From Brettanomyces bruxellensis (lineage: Eukaryota > Ascomycota > Pichiomycetes > Pichiales > Pichiaceae), in contig NC_054690.1 in the NCBI RefSeq assembly GCF_011074885.1, positions 5,001 to 69,000 of the forward strand: a stretch of DNA of 64,000 bases, given 5' to 3'. A program made the translations under genes and the position numbers. Of the stretch, positions 23,118 to 34,167 are shown one piece after another (positions within the stretch are counted from its first letter, which is position 1; every line of letters starts with the position of its first letter). The notes under the pieces are model-generated. The model was not told the origin of the DNA and ran no database searches. It worked only from the letters and a program-made list of their open reading frames with translations.

Positions 23118-24814
23118 AGGCTTTACATAATTACCAAAAAATGTTTCCTTTTGTCTTCCGTAAATGTTTTTTTAAAGACGGTAAACAAATCATTTTTTCG
23201 TATCTAAATAATCATGCATTTTAGTGCTAGTTCAAAAGCATGCCATTTAGTGCTATGCATATTCATACCGATGGGTGCGTATTTATTTTTTTCTCCCTCA
23301 GAATTTTGTCTCAGATTGAACCTCAACCACTACTCATGTAATCAACGTAGAATAACATAGAATAACATAAATTGTTGATTTAAAAAGAACAGCAAAGTGA
23401 TGATAAACACAAATAGTAGATATATAGTATATAAAAAAAAAATTAACTAAGCAAAAAAATTAAAGCTGCCGGTAACGAACCCATAAAACTTGTTTACAAG
23501 ACTGTGTTGAATAAGTCTAGTCAAATAATTGCACAGGCTAAATATACTTTCAACATGATCATCAACTCAACAAACCCTTCCTTTTTTAAATTTTTGTATC
23601 CAATTATTAAAACATGAATACAATATAAATAACGACAATTTTTACAAAAGTATATCACAATCCTTATGAGTTTTCGGCAAATGAACCTTTCTGGTATTGT
23701 ATTAAAATTCTTGTATTCTTCGAGTAACTCATTTGTAAGGGAGTCAACATCATATTCAATTTTAGGTGAAAATAAATTTATTGCTTCAGTAGTATCTCTC
23801 AGAAGATGCTGTGGTAGTATTTGAATAATTATTTAGAACTTCATTTAGGTTTCTTTAAATGGTGCTTTGTAACACAATTCTGATAAGGTATTTTTTCCTT
23901 TCCAAAATATCTTCACAACCTTTGGGAGAAAAGGGAATAATTTTATTTCATCTGGTATATTTACAGTATTGTTTAACTACACTTATTGACTAGGAATGAC
24001 TTAAAGTTTAGCAAATACACTAAAAGAGCATTCTTTTTAATTACTTTTTATGGATGAACTAAGTCAATATCTGAGAGTGGAAGCGGTGAGAGGGTGTTGA
24101 TCTCCCTGAATTTAACATAATTGGACATTACTCACAATCTTTCTCAAAATATATATGCCGATTAATGCTAAATGTATTAATGACGTCTTTAAATCGGATT
24201 GGATTGTGATTTTTCGACCGAATTTTTTTGAATCCATTCGCGCCAGTGGAGGTTTGCCCGTAAAAAAAAAGGTAAAAATCAACGTATTTTCGCGCGCCAA
24301 TTCCGATGGTGAATTTTTTTTTGCGAAAAAAATAAATTTTGATTTGTGCGGGCCGTTTTGTTGTTAATTGCCATTATGTAATAAAGCCTTGCAAATTTTT
24401 TGTTTCTCAGATCTGCATAAAAAGGAGGTAAGTTAAATTAATTCGGATTATTGGTCTCAACCAGATAGATATGTTCAGCGCCTATCACAGAAAAAGGGAG
24501 ATGAAAAAGTTGAGGAGAAAATATGACAGCACAACCGACTTAACCAATCGTCGCAGAAATTAATCGACGCGTCTCTCATTAGGTCTTAGCTTTTGTGGGA
24601 CAGGTACAGAGAGAAATGAAAAAGGCAGCTAAAAATGACAGGAAACCTAAAATGTAATGCGGATACGGATAGACACGGCAAGACATAAAAAAAAATTTCT
24701 GAAAAAAAAAAAATTTTGGATATTTGATAACATTAGGCTTGGCAACTCTATTTGAATTTATCTAAATGTATCCAAGAAAATAATAGTGAAAATTTGAAGT
24801 GGAAATAAGATAGT

Positions 24815-24829
24815 CCCCCCCCCCCCCCC
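24815..24829 (+). repeat. Homopolymer of 15 C
   Basis: A run of fifteen C, preceded by TAGT and followed by TCTTTGCAG. Such tracts are length-variable and error-prone in sequencing, so the exact length is uncertain. Confidence 0.85.
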
Positions 24830-25636
24830 TCTTTGCAGATATTGTTATGGGTAAGGCTTTGCCACCCTTCTCTGATGTCACCTCATTTAATGCAATAACC
24901 TGTCTTATTTGTCAGCCTTCCAAATTGTATTACTGCATTGTAAATTTAGTAAATTATATTGTAATTTATTTTCATTGCACTGCAGAAAAGTGCGTTGGCA
25001 TTTTCCTAAATTTCCCTAACTTTTTATTCACCCCAGTTTGTCAATGTACTGCATTAAAAACGGAACAACAATTGCTGGAAATAAACAAAATATTTTCTTA
25101 TCGTCGGAGTTTCTGGACTCTCGGATATTCAATGTGGGGAATTGAAGTCCGATGATAGCACAAAGGAGGGGGAGAATGCTGGAGTTCCGTCAAATTCTCC
25201 TTTTATACATATGAAGAACCGGAGAAAGTAACACGAATTCCCCGGACGAATGCAAATAATAAGAATTTAAGGGTCAATGGAGTTGAATTTGATATTAGAA
25301 TTGGGGCAAAAGGTGGAGATACACCAATGCACCCCTCTTCTCCATAACTGTGGTCCGTTACCGGGTGTAGTTTTCTGCATGCTGTCATTTTGCCGAATAG
25401 CCGACGCTCTTCTGGATAGTCTATGGCCGATATATATATTTTTTTTCTCCAAGACCAATCTCGTTATTTTTTTTTTTTTTTTTTTGCTTTAACCGGTACC
25501 AATACGACATCAGACAGATGCTCTGTGATTTATCCGACTTTTGCTTCGAAGCCGGTACAGAAAAAAAGCAACGCACACTAATCAGAGCAAATGCTGCTTT
25601 GTTCCAAAAATACGAAACAATTTACTGTAATTTTTG

Positions 25637-25644
25637 TATAAAAG
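25637..25644 (+). promoter_or_regulatory. TATA box of the Ato-type transporter gene
   Basis: TATAAAAG lies 199 bp upstream of the ATG at 25836, downstream of a T-tract near 25467-25484. Distance and sequence fit a regulated yeast promoter. Confidence 0.5.
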
Positions 25645-25835
25645 GACTGTATTTTTACCGTAAAGTTGGCAATCGAATAGTGACAGCTTTTTAAAAGGAA
25701 TACTGCTTACTTATAAATAAGCATTTTTCATACACTTAAGCAACTTCACGGTTAAGTATTACCAAGGTAAGGATTGCAACCAATATTGAAAGAGCTGAAG
25801 AAAAGTCAAAAACGCCAAGAAAAAAAAATCTGGTA

Positions 25836-26702
25836 ATGTCCGCTGCATCGGATTCATTCTCAAGGGACGTTGAGAAATATGCCGCCACAACAGACAACCA
25901 CACTGGAGAATATCCAGAGAGGATGGCAACAACTCAAAGCAGAGGGACATCTTTCAAATACGACAGGAACAATATTTATATCAACGAGGTTCCAATAAAT
26001 AAGGACGATTTTCTGTATGCGTTCGGTGGCAATCTAACCGTTGGTAAAAGAAAGGTCCAACCACAAGCTTCCCAATACGGAGATCCGGTTCCTGCAGGTT
26101 TAGCAGCATTCAGTTGCACTGTTCTGACTCTCGGTCTTACAGAGATGCACGCAAGAGGTGTTACGCTTGCGAACACGTTGATTGGTGCTCTTTTAACCAC
26201 GAGTGGTCTCGTGGATATCATTGTCGGGGTTTTATGCTTTGTTGTTGGAAACACTTGGGCTAGTTGTACTTTCCTTATGTTTGGCGGATTCTGGTCTTCA
26301 TATGCATTCCTTTTAATAAATATCGGTGGAATATTGGAGGCATATCCAACAACTACAGAATATGGCCAAGGTATCGCCCTTTTCTTCCTTCCTTGGGCCA
26401 TATTTACGTTCTGTCTTTGGGCTTGTACTTGGAAATCCACATGGCCACTTTCCTCTCTGATGTTTTGCATTTGGTTCTTTATTCTACTTTTCGTTATCGG
26501 CCAATTCATTGGATCAGTCAAAGTCTACAAGGCTGGTGGTTTCTTCTGTATACTGTCTGGAGTTCTAGGCTTCTTTAACATGTTTGCTGGTTTAGCTGAT
26601 AAGTCGAATTCTTATTTCATTGTTAAACCATGGTTTATGCCACATGCCGCCAGACCAGCTGCCGAAACCAGTGATGAACCTGATGAGGCAAAAGAGGATT
26701 GA
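25836..26702 (+). CDS. Acetate/ammonium transporter, AceTr (GPR1/FUN34/YaaH, Ato) family
   Basis: The 288-residue protein matches yeast Ady2/Ato1 and Yarrowia Gpr1 in length and layout. A cytoplasmic N-terminus of about 80 residues is followed by six hydrophobic segments and a short acidic tail. The family entry motif before helix 1, normally NP(A/V)PLGL, reads GDPVPAGL (82-89), so the Asn is Asp and the Leu is Ala. The inner blocks LCFVVGNTWASCTF, FGGFWSSYAF, CTWKSTWPL and AGGFFCILSGVLGFF match the family. It would carry acetate or another short carboxylate with protons across the plasma membrane; in yeast such genes are induced on non-fermentable carbon. The motif change could alter the substrate. 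Confidence 0.9.
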   Translation: MSAASDSFSRDVEKYAATTDNHTGEYPERMATTQSRGTSFKYDRNNIYINEVPINKDDFLYAFGGNLTVGKRKVQPQASQYGDPVPAGLAAFSCTVLTLGLTEMHARGVTLANTLIGALLTTSGLVDIIVGVLCFVVGNTWASCTFLMFGGFWSSYAFLLINIGGILEAYPTTTEYGQGIALFFLPWAIFTFCLWACTWKSTWPLSSLMFCIWFFILLFVIGQFIGSVKVYKAGGFFCILSGVLGFFNMFAGLADKSNSYFIVKPWFMPHAARPAAETSDEPDEAKED

Positions 26703-27557
26703 ATAAAGCTTCTTTTTTAATAGGTATGTACTATTATACTACCTTAATCTAGTTGAATCTCATTCAAAAAAATACAAAACAGTTCGTTGAATATCTGGCA
26801 TTGACGAATTTGCGAGTGGCTGGAGAGTCTGATGTTCCCATACTCAACTCAAATCGGGTCAGTTACTGGCAATACATTATCTTTGACGTCTTACTTATAA
26901 GCGCTGGTTTATTTTTTGATAACTACTAACTGCATCATGTTATGTCTTCTTAACATCGCAGATTGACTATATTCGGTTTTCTTCTTATTTTTTTTCTGAT
27001 TTCTCTTCCTTCCTTTTTTACCCCCACCTGCCTTTATAGTACCTTTCATGTCAGCAGTATCCAGAAAACTTTTTTCAGTGGGTTTCTTCCATCTTAATCT
27101 ATTATTATTATAACTCTAGAAAGCAAAAAAAGTGTTAAAATTAATATTCGTCATAATAAGAATTGTCCACGTATATGAGTTAAGCAATCGTCAACTTGAA
27201 CTGTACAACTTGAATTTCAAATTTTTTCTTTTCTTTTCTTGCTAAGACATCTTCACGATCAGTACCAGTACTCAAAGAGTACGTCAATTTCTTTCGGCTT
27301 TTCTTCCGATCGGTGATTGCTAGTCTGTGGGAGCTCCGTAATACACCAAATCTAGATACATGGCCCCTTACTCTTCCAAATTAACGATGCTATTAAGTCA
27401 AGATCAAATCACTTAACAATGATTGGGGTAGCATTTTAGTATTGAACGTTGTGAAGCAATCTTAAATGGTTCTACTTGATATATGACTTTGGTGCCCGTT
27501 ATTTGCAATGATGCATTTAACCAGAGTGTCATGTCTCTTGAAGCTAAAAAAGATATG

Positions 27558-27816
27558 TGTAATATTTTCGTTAATTGGTTTAAGTGTGACGCCGATTATT
27601 TTATGAAGTTTGTGCTATAACTAGTATTGAGTATTTTTAAGGCTAAAGAAAGGAAAACTATAAAAGTAAAAGAACTAATTAAGAATGCAAAATGAATGGG
27701 ATAAAAAAGGGAAAATGCACATGCTTAAATACCTTTAATCCTTATGAGCGAGGTTTTTTTTAGTATAAACAAGGCAGAGGAGTTTTATGTAGACGCGACT
27801 GTCGACGCATATATTA
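27558..27816 (-). mobile_element. 261-bp LTR-like element, copy 4
   Basis: It runs from TGTAATATTTTCGTTAATTG to GTCGACGCATATATTAC, where the final base A of the element is replaced. Internal blocks are well conserved. The right end abuts part of another copy, so no target duplication can be tested. Confidence 0.8.
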
Positions 27817-27915
27817 CGGGTATTTAAACATATGCATTTCCCCTTTTCATTAAATTCATCTCTTAGTTCCTTTTACTTTTATACTTTCCCTTTCTTTACC
27901 CTCAAATATTGCGTT
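27817..27915 (+). mobile_element. Partial 261-bp LTR-like element, head-to-head with copy 4
   Basis: GGTATTTAAACATATGCATT, then TTTCATTAAATTCAT, then TTTTACTTTTATACTTTCCC and TTTCTTTACCCTCAAA reproduce the central part of the plus-strand element. Both ends are missing. It probably records recombination or nested insertion at the end of copy 4. Confidence 0.6.
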
Positions 27916-29592
27916 TGTGATAAAAGTATCAACACATTTGTACGTCAAACACTCTGCTGTCCCTTAATGTGTTCTCTTAAATTAACATTCTGCCCAAGCA
28001 TTGAAATGACTTTGATATCTTAATTGACTGTCGCTTAGAAAGCCCCTATACAGTTTTGCGCTCAAGAAATCCTCATTCAGTATAAGCTTAAGAGTGTTCA
28101 AGAATTTGCAATTTCCTTTTTAGTATTTCACTGCCTTTTCATTTACACCTTTTTCCGCCCTTTTTTTATAAAAGTTCTTATTCTTAGTGCACTCAACCAG
28201 TTGACAACATATATTTTAGAAGAACTGACATTAAACAAAAAATTTATAAGAACTTTTTTTTGCATCTATAAAGCATGCTTACGGGCAAATATAACATATG
28301 GCGTGAATCATTTAAATAAAGGTTCCCATAATTATTGAGGAATTTTTGATTCCACTAGCTCTCAAATATACAACTTTCCGAACAATGTTCATTGTGTAGA
28401 AGCATTTTCGGTAGAGTTCAATTTTACTAAGATAATTTAAAACTGTTTCAACAGTGAGATTTAAGAGCTGACCTGTTTATCATACAAAACACCCCATTTC
28501 CCATACCTAAATTACTAATGTGTTTTGGCTACTCTCTCCTCTTTCTTTGTCTTTCCTTTATTCCTGTGCTTGGCTGTTTCAAAGCACTGGAAGTTCACGA
28601 CCAGACATACAGATGGCTTTGAGAGCTTGAATGTTTTTTTTTCCCCCGAAAGCGGATTTTATCACACCTATGTTTCCTAGGCAATTTTGTTATTTAAAAA
28701 ATATTATGAATTTTATCTGGATGTTCCTAAACAATCAAACATTTTTTGTACAAGAACAACATCTTAGACGGCAAATGATAAAAATACTATTCATATACCT
28801 TTTTTCTTACTATTTTACAATAATACTTGTTACCTTGAATTGAATTCCAACAGTGGGTACATCGTAGGACGACTAAAGAAAGGGATTTTCCATTACGGGT
28901 ATTCTTGATATGCCACGTCAATCTAATCAAACAAAAACGATAATTTGTTCAGGCTGTGCTAGCAGGTAAAATTTGATGTACGGATGTTAGAGATACCGAT
29001 TACAAAATTCGGACCGAAACCTAAGTTGAAATTAATTAATGTAGCCAGCAAGGAATATGCTATAATACAGCATGTAGTATCTTGCTATAAAGTCAATTAA
29101 TATAATATGAGAAAAAATGTGCTTGTATAGAAGTTTATTCGAGAAATTTTAACCATTAAAAGTATTAGTTCTCGAACACTATTACTACAAAGAATAGGAC
29201 TGTAAACCCCCCAGACTCATACTGAAAAGGGGAAAAAATTGCAGTCGTGGCTCGGAGATAGGGCTTTAAAGCCCACTGACCGCAAAATGTACAGTAAGAA
29301 AACAAATTTCCCTATATACATTTGCAAAAAATTTGGAAATGCACAAGATAGGGGAGGGGGCATTTACTCATTTAGTAAAAAAAGTTTCTATATTAATAAT
29401 CGTGGAAATCCCTATAGAGAACAAAAAGAAACGGCTAAATATCCGTAACCAAAAAATAGACGAAAGGGAAAGATATCTAAATATTAAAAGCATAAAAATT
29501 CATAACAGCATTAAAATAAACAATGTGCAGAGACTAGATCGATCCTGAAACCGCTGACAATCACCCTAAGAAAAGAAAATAATTCATTTAAT

Positions 29593-31356
29593 CTATGCCT
29601 TTTCGATATCAGATGAGTTATCGTTATCGGCCCCAGAACCTTCAGCTTTAATATTAGCAAGCTCATTAAGTTTAGTCTTGTCAAATTGTTGAATCATCTT
29701 TGCGTTGTTAAATGGATCAACATCAGTACTCTTGAACTTTCTTGCTGAAACGTGCTCCTCAAACAACTGATCGATATCGGCAAATGTTCTGCCCTTGGTT
29801 TCGGGAAGATCCCAGATAGACCATGCCAAAAAGAATGTAGCAAAGCAGGCCCAGAAAATACCACTCTTAGCACCCCAATCCCACTGTGTAGAATTTAACT
29901 GGTATGGAGTGATGACAGCATTGAAAATACCTGCGATGTTGTAAAGGTTTCTTGCAATAACAACAGTCTTAGTTCTGACTTTACCTGATGGAATTTCAGG
30001 GACAATACAGTAAGTAACAGGTCCAACAGTACTGTCGTATATCAAGGTGAAAATCAATAATAAAGATCCAACGGCCCATCCAATGGCAGTTGTCTGATGG
30101 ACGAAACCAAGAATACCTGTGATCCACAAAAGAACGGTCTGAATGGCCATTCCACTAATGTAAATTGTTGCACGGCCCATCGAATTGGACATAATCCATG
30201 AAAGAACTGCACCAACGATACCAAGACAATACTGAATAATACTGAAGTCAAATGAGAAAGAGGTTGACAATCCTGCCTTCTCATAGAAGTAGGTAGAATA
30301 TCCCATCAATGTCGAACCAGTAAGATTCTGTCCAATCCAGACCATACTGGCGATTCTAGTTCTCCTCCAGTTCTTCTTGTTGAAGCATTCCCAGTATGTT
30401 CCAATATCTCCTTTAGATTGTTCCTTGTCACCAGTAAATTTCATTCTCTTAACCATTGTATCAACAACAATTTCCTTTTGATTAGGATCCTTGATAGAAA
30501 GAAGTCTTCTTAAACTGTTTGCTGCTTGTGAAAGTCTATTCTTCTTCACCAACCACCATGGGGATTCTGGTGCCAAGAAAATACCAATAGAAATAGGAAC
30601 AGGCCAGATCCACATGAGACCAAATGGAAGTCTCCATCCCATATCACTGTGCTCCAATCTTTCCTGAGAGTTCTTCATAATACCAGAGGCAAACAACTGA
30701 CCAAACACCCAGCAGACATTCACATAACTGGTAAGATAATATCTCAAAGCTAATGGGCAAACCTCAGAGGCGTAAGAAACGGCTAACGTTTGGAAGAATC
30801 CCCATGGAATACCACAGAGAATCTGTCCAACGGCAATCATTGCAATATTTCTTGCAAAGAAGATGATGAAGGTAAAGGCGGCAAGGAAAAACATGGAACC
30901 AATCAAAGTATATCTATAACCAAACTTGTCTGCAAACCAACCAGACATCTGCAAACCAATAATCTCACCACAGTTAACACACATACTCAAACCAATTTGC
31001 CATTTGGCACTAATCTCCCAAACCTTAGAACCTGTGTCATAAGTTCCAAACCGTTCGCAGAAAATTGGAAGAGCATACATAGAGTTCAACAAGCAGGTAT
31101 CGTAACCCTCCATAATAAGTCCACTAGAAAGGATAACAGACCAGATTGCACATTTGGGATATGCTTTGATGGCAGCCTTGAATCCCATCTCTTTCTCTTG
31201 TTTTTCACCTTCCTTCACTTCATCAGAAGCACCAAGGAAACGAGTAATGATCTCGTCATCGACATCATTTGGTGCGGCATTTTCGATATGTTCATTATCT
31301 GCTTTGGGAACATCCAGCTCCGAAGCAGAACTATCGTTATCTTCGATTTTATTCAT
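29593..31356 (-). CDS. Maltose (alpha-glucoside):H+ symporter, permease T1
   Basis: The 587-residue sugar porter is close to S. cerevisiae Mal31/Mal61/Agt1 (about 614 aa). The hydrophilic N-terminus ends in MGFKAAIKAYPKCA (57-70), matching the yeast permeases. Acidic residues known to matter in Agt1 are kept: Glu83 and Asp86 in MEGYDT, and Glu131 in CGEIIGLQ. So are the Arg-rich VRTKTVVIARN (460-470), PESPWWLVKK (263-272) and the closing DLPETKGRTF (516-525). The C-terminal tail ends in SSDIEKA. It imports maltose-type sugars with protons at the plasma membrane. It is nearly identical to T3 at 42939, including about 210 bp of promoter, and shares a 437-bp identical tract with T2. Start ATG at 31356. 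Confidence 0.93.
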   Translation of the reverse strand: MNKIEDNDSSASELDVPKADNEHIENAAPNDVDDEIITRFLGASDEVKEGEKQEKEMGFKAAIKAYPKCAIWSVILSSGLIMEGYDTCLLNSMYALPIFCERFGTYDTGSKVWEISAKWQIGLSMCVNCGEIIGLQMSGWFADKFGYRYTLIGSMFFLAAFTFIIFFARNIAMIAVGQILCGIPWGFFQTLAVSYASEVCPLALRYYLTSYVNVCWVFGQLFASGIMKNSQERLEHSDMGWRLPFGLMWIWPVPISIGIFLAPESPWWLVKKNRLSQAANSLRRLLSIKDPNQKEIVVDTMVKRMKFTGDKEQSKGDIGTYWECFNKKNWRRTRIASMVWIGQNLTGSTLMGYSTYFYEKAGLSTSFSFDFSIIQYCLGIVGAVLSWIMSNSMGRATIYISGMAIQTVLLWITGILGFVHQTTAIGWAVGSLLLIFTLIYDSTVGPVTYCIVPEIPSGKVRTKTVVIARNLYNIAGIFNAVITPYQLNSTQWDWGAKSGIFWACFATFFLAWSIWDLPETKGRTFADIDQLFEEHVSARKFKSTDVDPFNNAKMIQQFDKTKLNELANIKAEGSGADNDNSSDIEKA

Positions 31357-31450
31357 ACTAATAATTGTTAATATGTTTGACAGTCAAAATATTATTCTAA
31401 TGAGCTTGCGATTCAAATAAATGCTACATGACAGAGAGCGAAGTGTCTGG

Positions 31451-31457
31451 CTTTATA
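31451..31457 (-). promoter_or_regulatory. TATA box of permease T1
   Basis: On the minus strand this reads TATAAAG, about 95 bp upstream of the ATG at 31356. The T3 gene has the same element at the same distance. Confidence 0.55.
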
Positions 31458-31483
31458 GTATTTTGAATGACTATGTGTTGCTT

Positions 31484-31496
31484 CCCCACACTGGGG
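31484..31496. promoter_or_regulatory. Palindrome CCCCACACTGGGG in the T1 promoter
   Basis: Five-base inverted arms (CCCCA and TGGGG) flank a CAC spacer about 130 bp upstream of the ATG. It is preserved in the T3 promoter (42799-42811). CCCC-core sites bind zinc-finger regulators of the Mig1 or Msn2 type in yeasts; which one acts here is unknown. Confidence 0.4.
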
Positions 31497-31900
31497 TAAA
31501 ACAATCATGGTCATAAAAATTCATATCTGAAGTTATTCATGTTTGTTTTATTTTTTTTTTTGCTTGTATCTAGATTCATTTTTTGGACAATAAGATTATT
31601 CTCATAATATTTTGTTTTCTCAGATATTGAATATTCCGTATTAAAAAAAATCACCAATTATGACACAATGCTGTTTGTTGACTCGGAAATTTAATTGTTC
31701 GATCAACAAGCTGTAAAAATAATAGGAAATCTCATCAAACAATGTATTATTTTGAAACAACAATCTAAGCTTTTCGCGTGAAAATTTTTATAACGTATGC
31801 TTTTTGTTGAAGAATCTCTCGCAACAACAATTCACTTGTTTTTTTCCGAGCATTGTGGGGAAAGCGTGACAAATTGTATTATTTTTAAATATCATTCAAC

Positions 31901-31906
31901 GCGGGG
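31901..31906 (+). promoter_or_regulatory. Mig1-like GCGGGG site upstream of T1
   Basis: CAACGCGGGGAATAAACATC lies about 550 bp upstream of the T1 ATG. The GC box core (G/C)(C/T)GGGG is present, though the preceding AT run is imperfect. Equivalent sites lie at similar distances upstream of the other three permeases. Confidence 0.4.
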
Positions 31907-33672
31907 AATAAACATCCGTGAAGAAACATTTATGATGAATCTGATATTTGCCTGAACATCTATTGTAGGAAAATTATTAATGTTCGGCTGTTTTCCTTTG
32001 TTACAGAGCCCAGTTTTAGTCATTTCTTACTGTACACACATTAACTAGCATAGCTGAAATTAAGGTATACTCTTATTCACTATATTACGAAAAAATAAAG
32101 ATTGATCAGGAATTCATTTTCTGATAAGATGGGTTCCACCCATAGGGAGCTTAGAGAGAAGCTTTTGTGGGCCATCAAATTTCAGGCTTTTTTCCCTAGA
32201 CAATTTCCACAATTCTGCGGATGTATTTTATTCTCGATTATACCTTTCCCCACAATATTCAACGTTTGGGAAAACGAAAGCTTTAAATCATCAATAGGGT
32301 TCATTTAAAATGTTGCATTGAATACAGTTTCCAGCGCTCGTATATTGTATCGGCTATCATTCTCCCTTAAAATCGATGTAACACACTACTTTTCTCCATT
32401 TATTTATGCATACACTGCATTAAACTTATGACGCTTGTCCCTATAGTTTACCATCCGGCCACTCATTGGTACAAGTACAAGTATTCTTATTGGCTAATAT
32501 TGACTTGCCGTTGATTGTTCGGCAATTTGTTGCGCATCGCAGCATTTTTTTCTTGCAAATATGTTCGACCTTGGGAAGCGTAATATTATGTGCTTTCCGA
32601 AGCCCATCAGAACAATAGATCTGATGAAAATAATGTAGTTCTAAAATTAGTAAATTCGTTTCTTTTTGAATCTCGCAAGTGCTTTCCCTAAAAGTTTTAC
32701 AATGCGGATTCAAACAATTGAATACACAAAAGAACATTGCCCAAAGTTCAATACAAGGCACTACAAGTTGTCAGAAATCACATCTCTTAATGGTAAGTAT
32801 CCTTTCGATATGCGTTGCTTTCTTATAAAATATATATATTATGTACACAATACTGCAGCCTGGAAGGGAGTCCGTCTGAAATCTCATGAAATGAAATTCA
32901 AATGAATAAAGTATTAACATTGGTGATCGGGTTATCTTATTTTTACACGAACAAATATCTAAGTAATTTCTTCCGTCCTACTTTTATTCGCCCTCACAAA
33001 CCTTGAGCAGTATGTCGGCACCTGTTCTATCTAGAATAGAGTAATCTTTAACAGTTTCATGACTGTTGTGTGAATGTTAGTGTAGTTAGTGCAGAAAAAA
33101 ATATTATATGATTTTAATTCGGAATAGATTTAATACCCATTTCTAAAGCCCGCTAATACGGGTAATTATAATGTTTCCAATTTTATCATTACATGATTGT
33201 GCAATTCTGTCCCTATTGAAGTTGAATTAAGACACATTTATTCAAATCAATTAAAAACCAGAGATTCCAACTCACGAGTAAAATTTCTAATGTGTGCTTC
33301 CTTTATACTTTAAGGTCTTCCAATTACCTGTAATTATCTGATATCAAACAGGCAATTTTTTAATCACATCTATTGTATCTCGAAATTCATTGATATTTGA
33401 TATTTGATGCTATTCTTATTCTTCTTTGATTTCCAATGTATTAAAACTTAGATTAATAAAATATGATATTATTTTTAATGCTCTTTTGTCATTTAAATAA
33501 GAATCATTTTTCATTGCCTTCAGGAAGCTATCGTATATAACTTTATGTAAAGTATAGCGATGATAAGTCCCTGCCTTGTTAACTAGTATTGAATTGACTT
33601 TGAAGTGTATGTATTTTACCATGAATCAAAATCACAACATAGCAAGTACATATACCACCTCTTCAATGATTG

Positions 33673-33888
33673 GGTAATATTTTAGTTTATCGGTTTAAGT
33701 GTGATGCCGATTACTTTATGAATATTCTTGTTATGACTAGTATAGCGAGTGTTTTTAAGGCTAAAGAAATTAAAAGTATACAAGTAAAAAGAACTAAGAA
33801 TGAAAGTTAAATGAACTTAATAAAAAGGGGAAATGTACATGCTTGAACACATTTAATCCTTATGAGTTTTCGGGCATAAACAAGACAT
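33673..33888 (-). mobile_element. 261-bp LTR-like element, copy 5, truncated
   Basis: It starts with GGTAATATTTTAGTTTATCG and keeps GTGATGCCGATTACTTTATG and TTAATCCTTATGAG. It breaks off after GGGCATAAACAAGACA, so the GTAGACGCGACTGTCGAC end is missing. Confidence 0.7.
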
Positions 33889-34167
33889 ATTATATTATAC
33901 TAGATGAAACGTAGCTACTATTTATTGCCTCATCGAAAAGAAAAATTCAGATGTTCTCTCTATATTAATTAACATACAAAGATCACCAAAAAAAAACACA
34001 AGTTAATAGAAGTAAAACGTCTATCACACATGTTTCCAATGGAAAGCTAAAGGAAAAAAAAAAATCAAAACAAGGAACAAAAATTCGTGACAACATTAAA
34101 GAAAGAAGCAGCTTAAAGAGAAATGACCTAAATTAAACTCTGCCAATCGTTACCCTGAAGTAACAAT

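Larger units (their letters stand above)
22136..25835. other. 3.7-kb intergenic region
   Basis: It holds one 261-bp LTR-like element (22859-23117), then AT-rich DNA without a gene. At about 24200-24360 is a patch with TTCGCGCCAG, TTTTCGCGCGCCAATT and GCGGGCCG words between A- and T-runs, resembling a promoter but followed by no gene. A 15-base C tract lies at 24815-24829. A 102-codon frame from 24847 is open but unlike any protein I know and is probably chance. The last 700 bp should contain the Ato gene promoter. Confidence 0.55.
26703..29592. other. 2.9-kb intergenic region
   Basis: It holds a full 261-bp element on the minus strand and a partial one head-to-head with it (27558-27915). The rest is AT-rich with short frames only. 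A further weak relic of the element may lie at about 28080-28210 (TTTCCTTTTTAG then TTTTCATTTACACC), but this is uncertain. Confidence 0.5.
29690..31570 (-). repeat. Left arm of a ~1.9-kb inverted duplication (T1 with promoter)
   Basis: Coding sequence from about codon 1 to the FNNAK region, plus roughly 210 bp upstream, matches 42750-44610 in inverse orientation with only scattered differences (for example L/M in QERLEHS, S/A in KEQSKGD, D/V in KSTDVD). Homology stops in the divergent C-terminal tail and in a T-run upstream of the promoter. Confidence 0.8.
31571..34167. other. Intergenic region between permeases T1 and T2
   Basis: The part next to T1 (31797-31932) matches the T3 upstream region at 42350-42480, including CCGAGCATTGTGGGGAAAG and CAACGCGGGGAAT. 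The rest holds no supported gene. A 106-codon minus-strand frame at 32441-32761 opens from a non-ATG codon and resembles nothing. A truncated 261-bp element sits near the T2 3' side. Confidence 0.5.

Noticed and set aside
32441..32761. A 106-codon Cys-rich minus-strand frame between T1 and T2
   Set aside because: It opens at a non-ATG codon, has no similarity to known Cys-rich proteins, and lies in AT-rich spacer.
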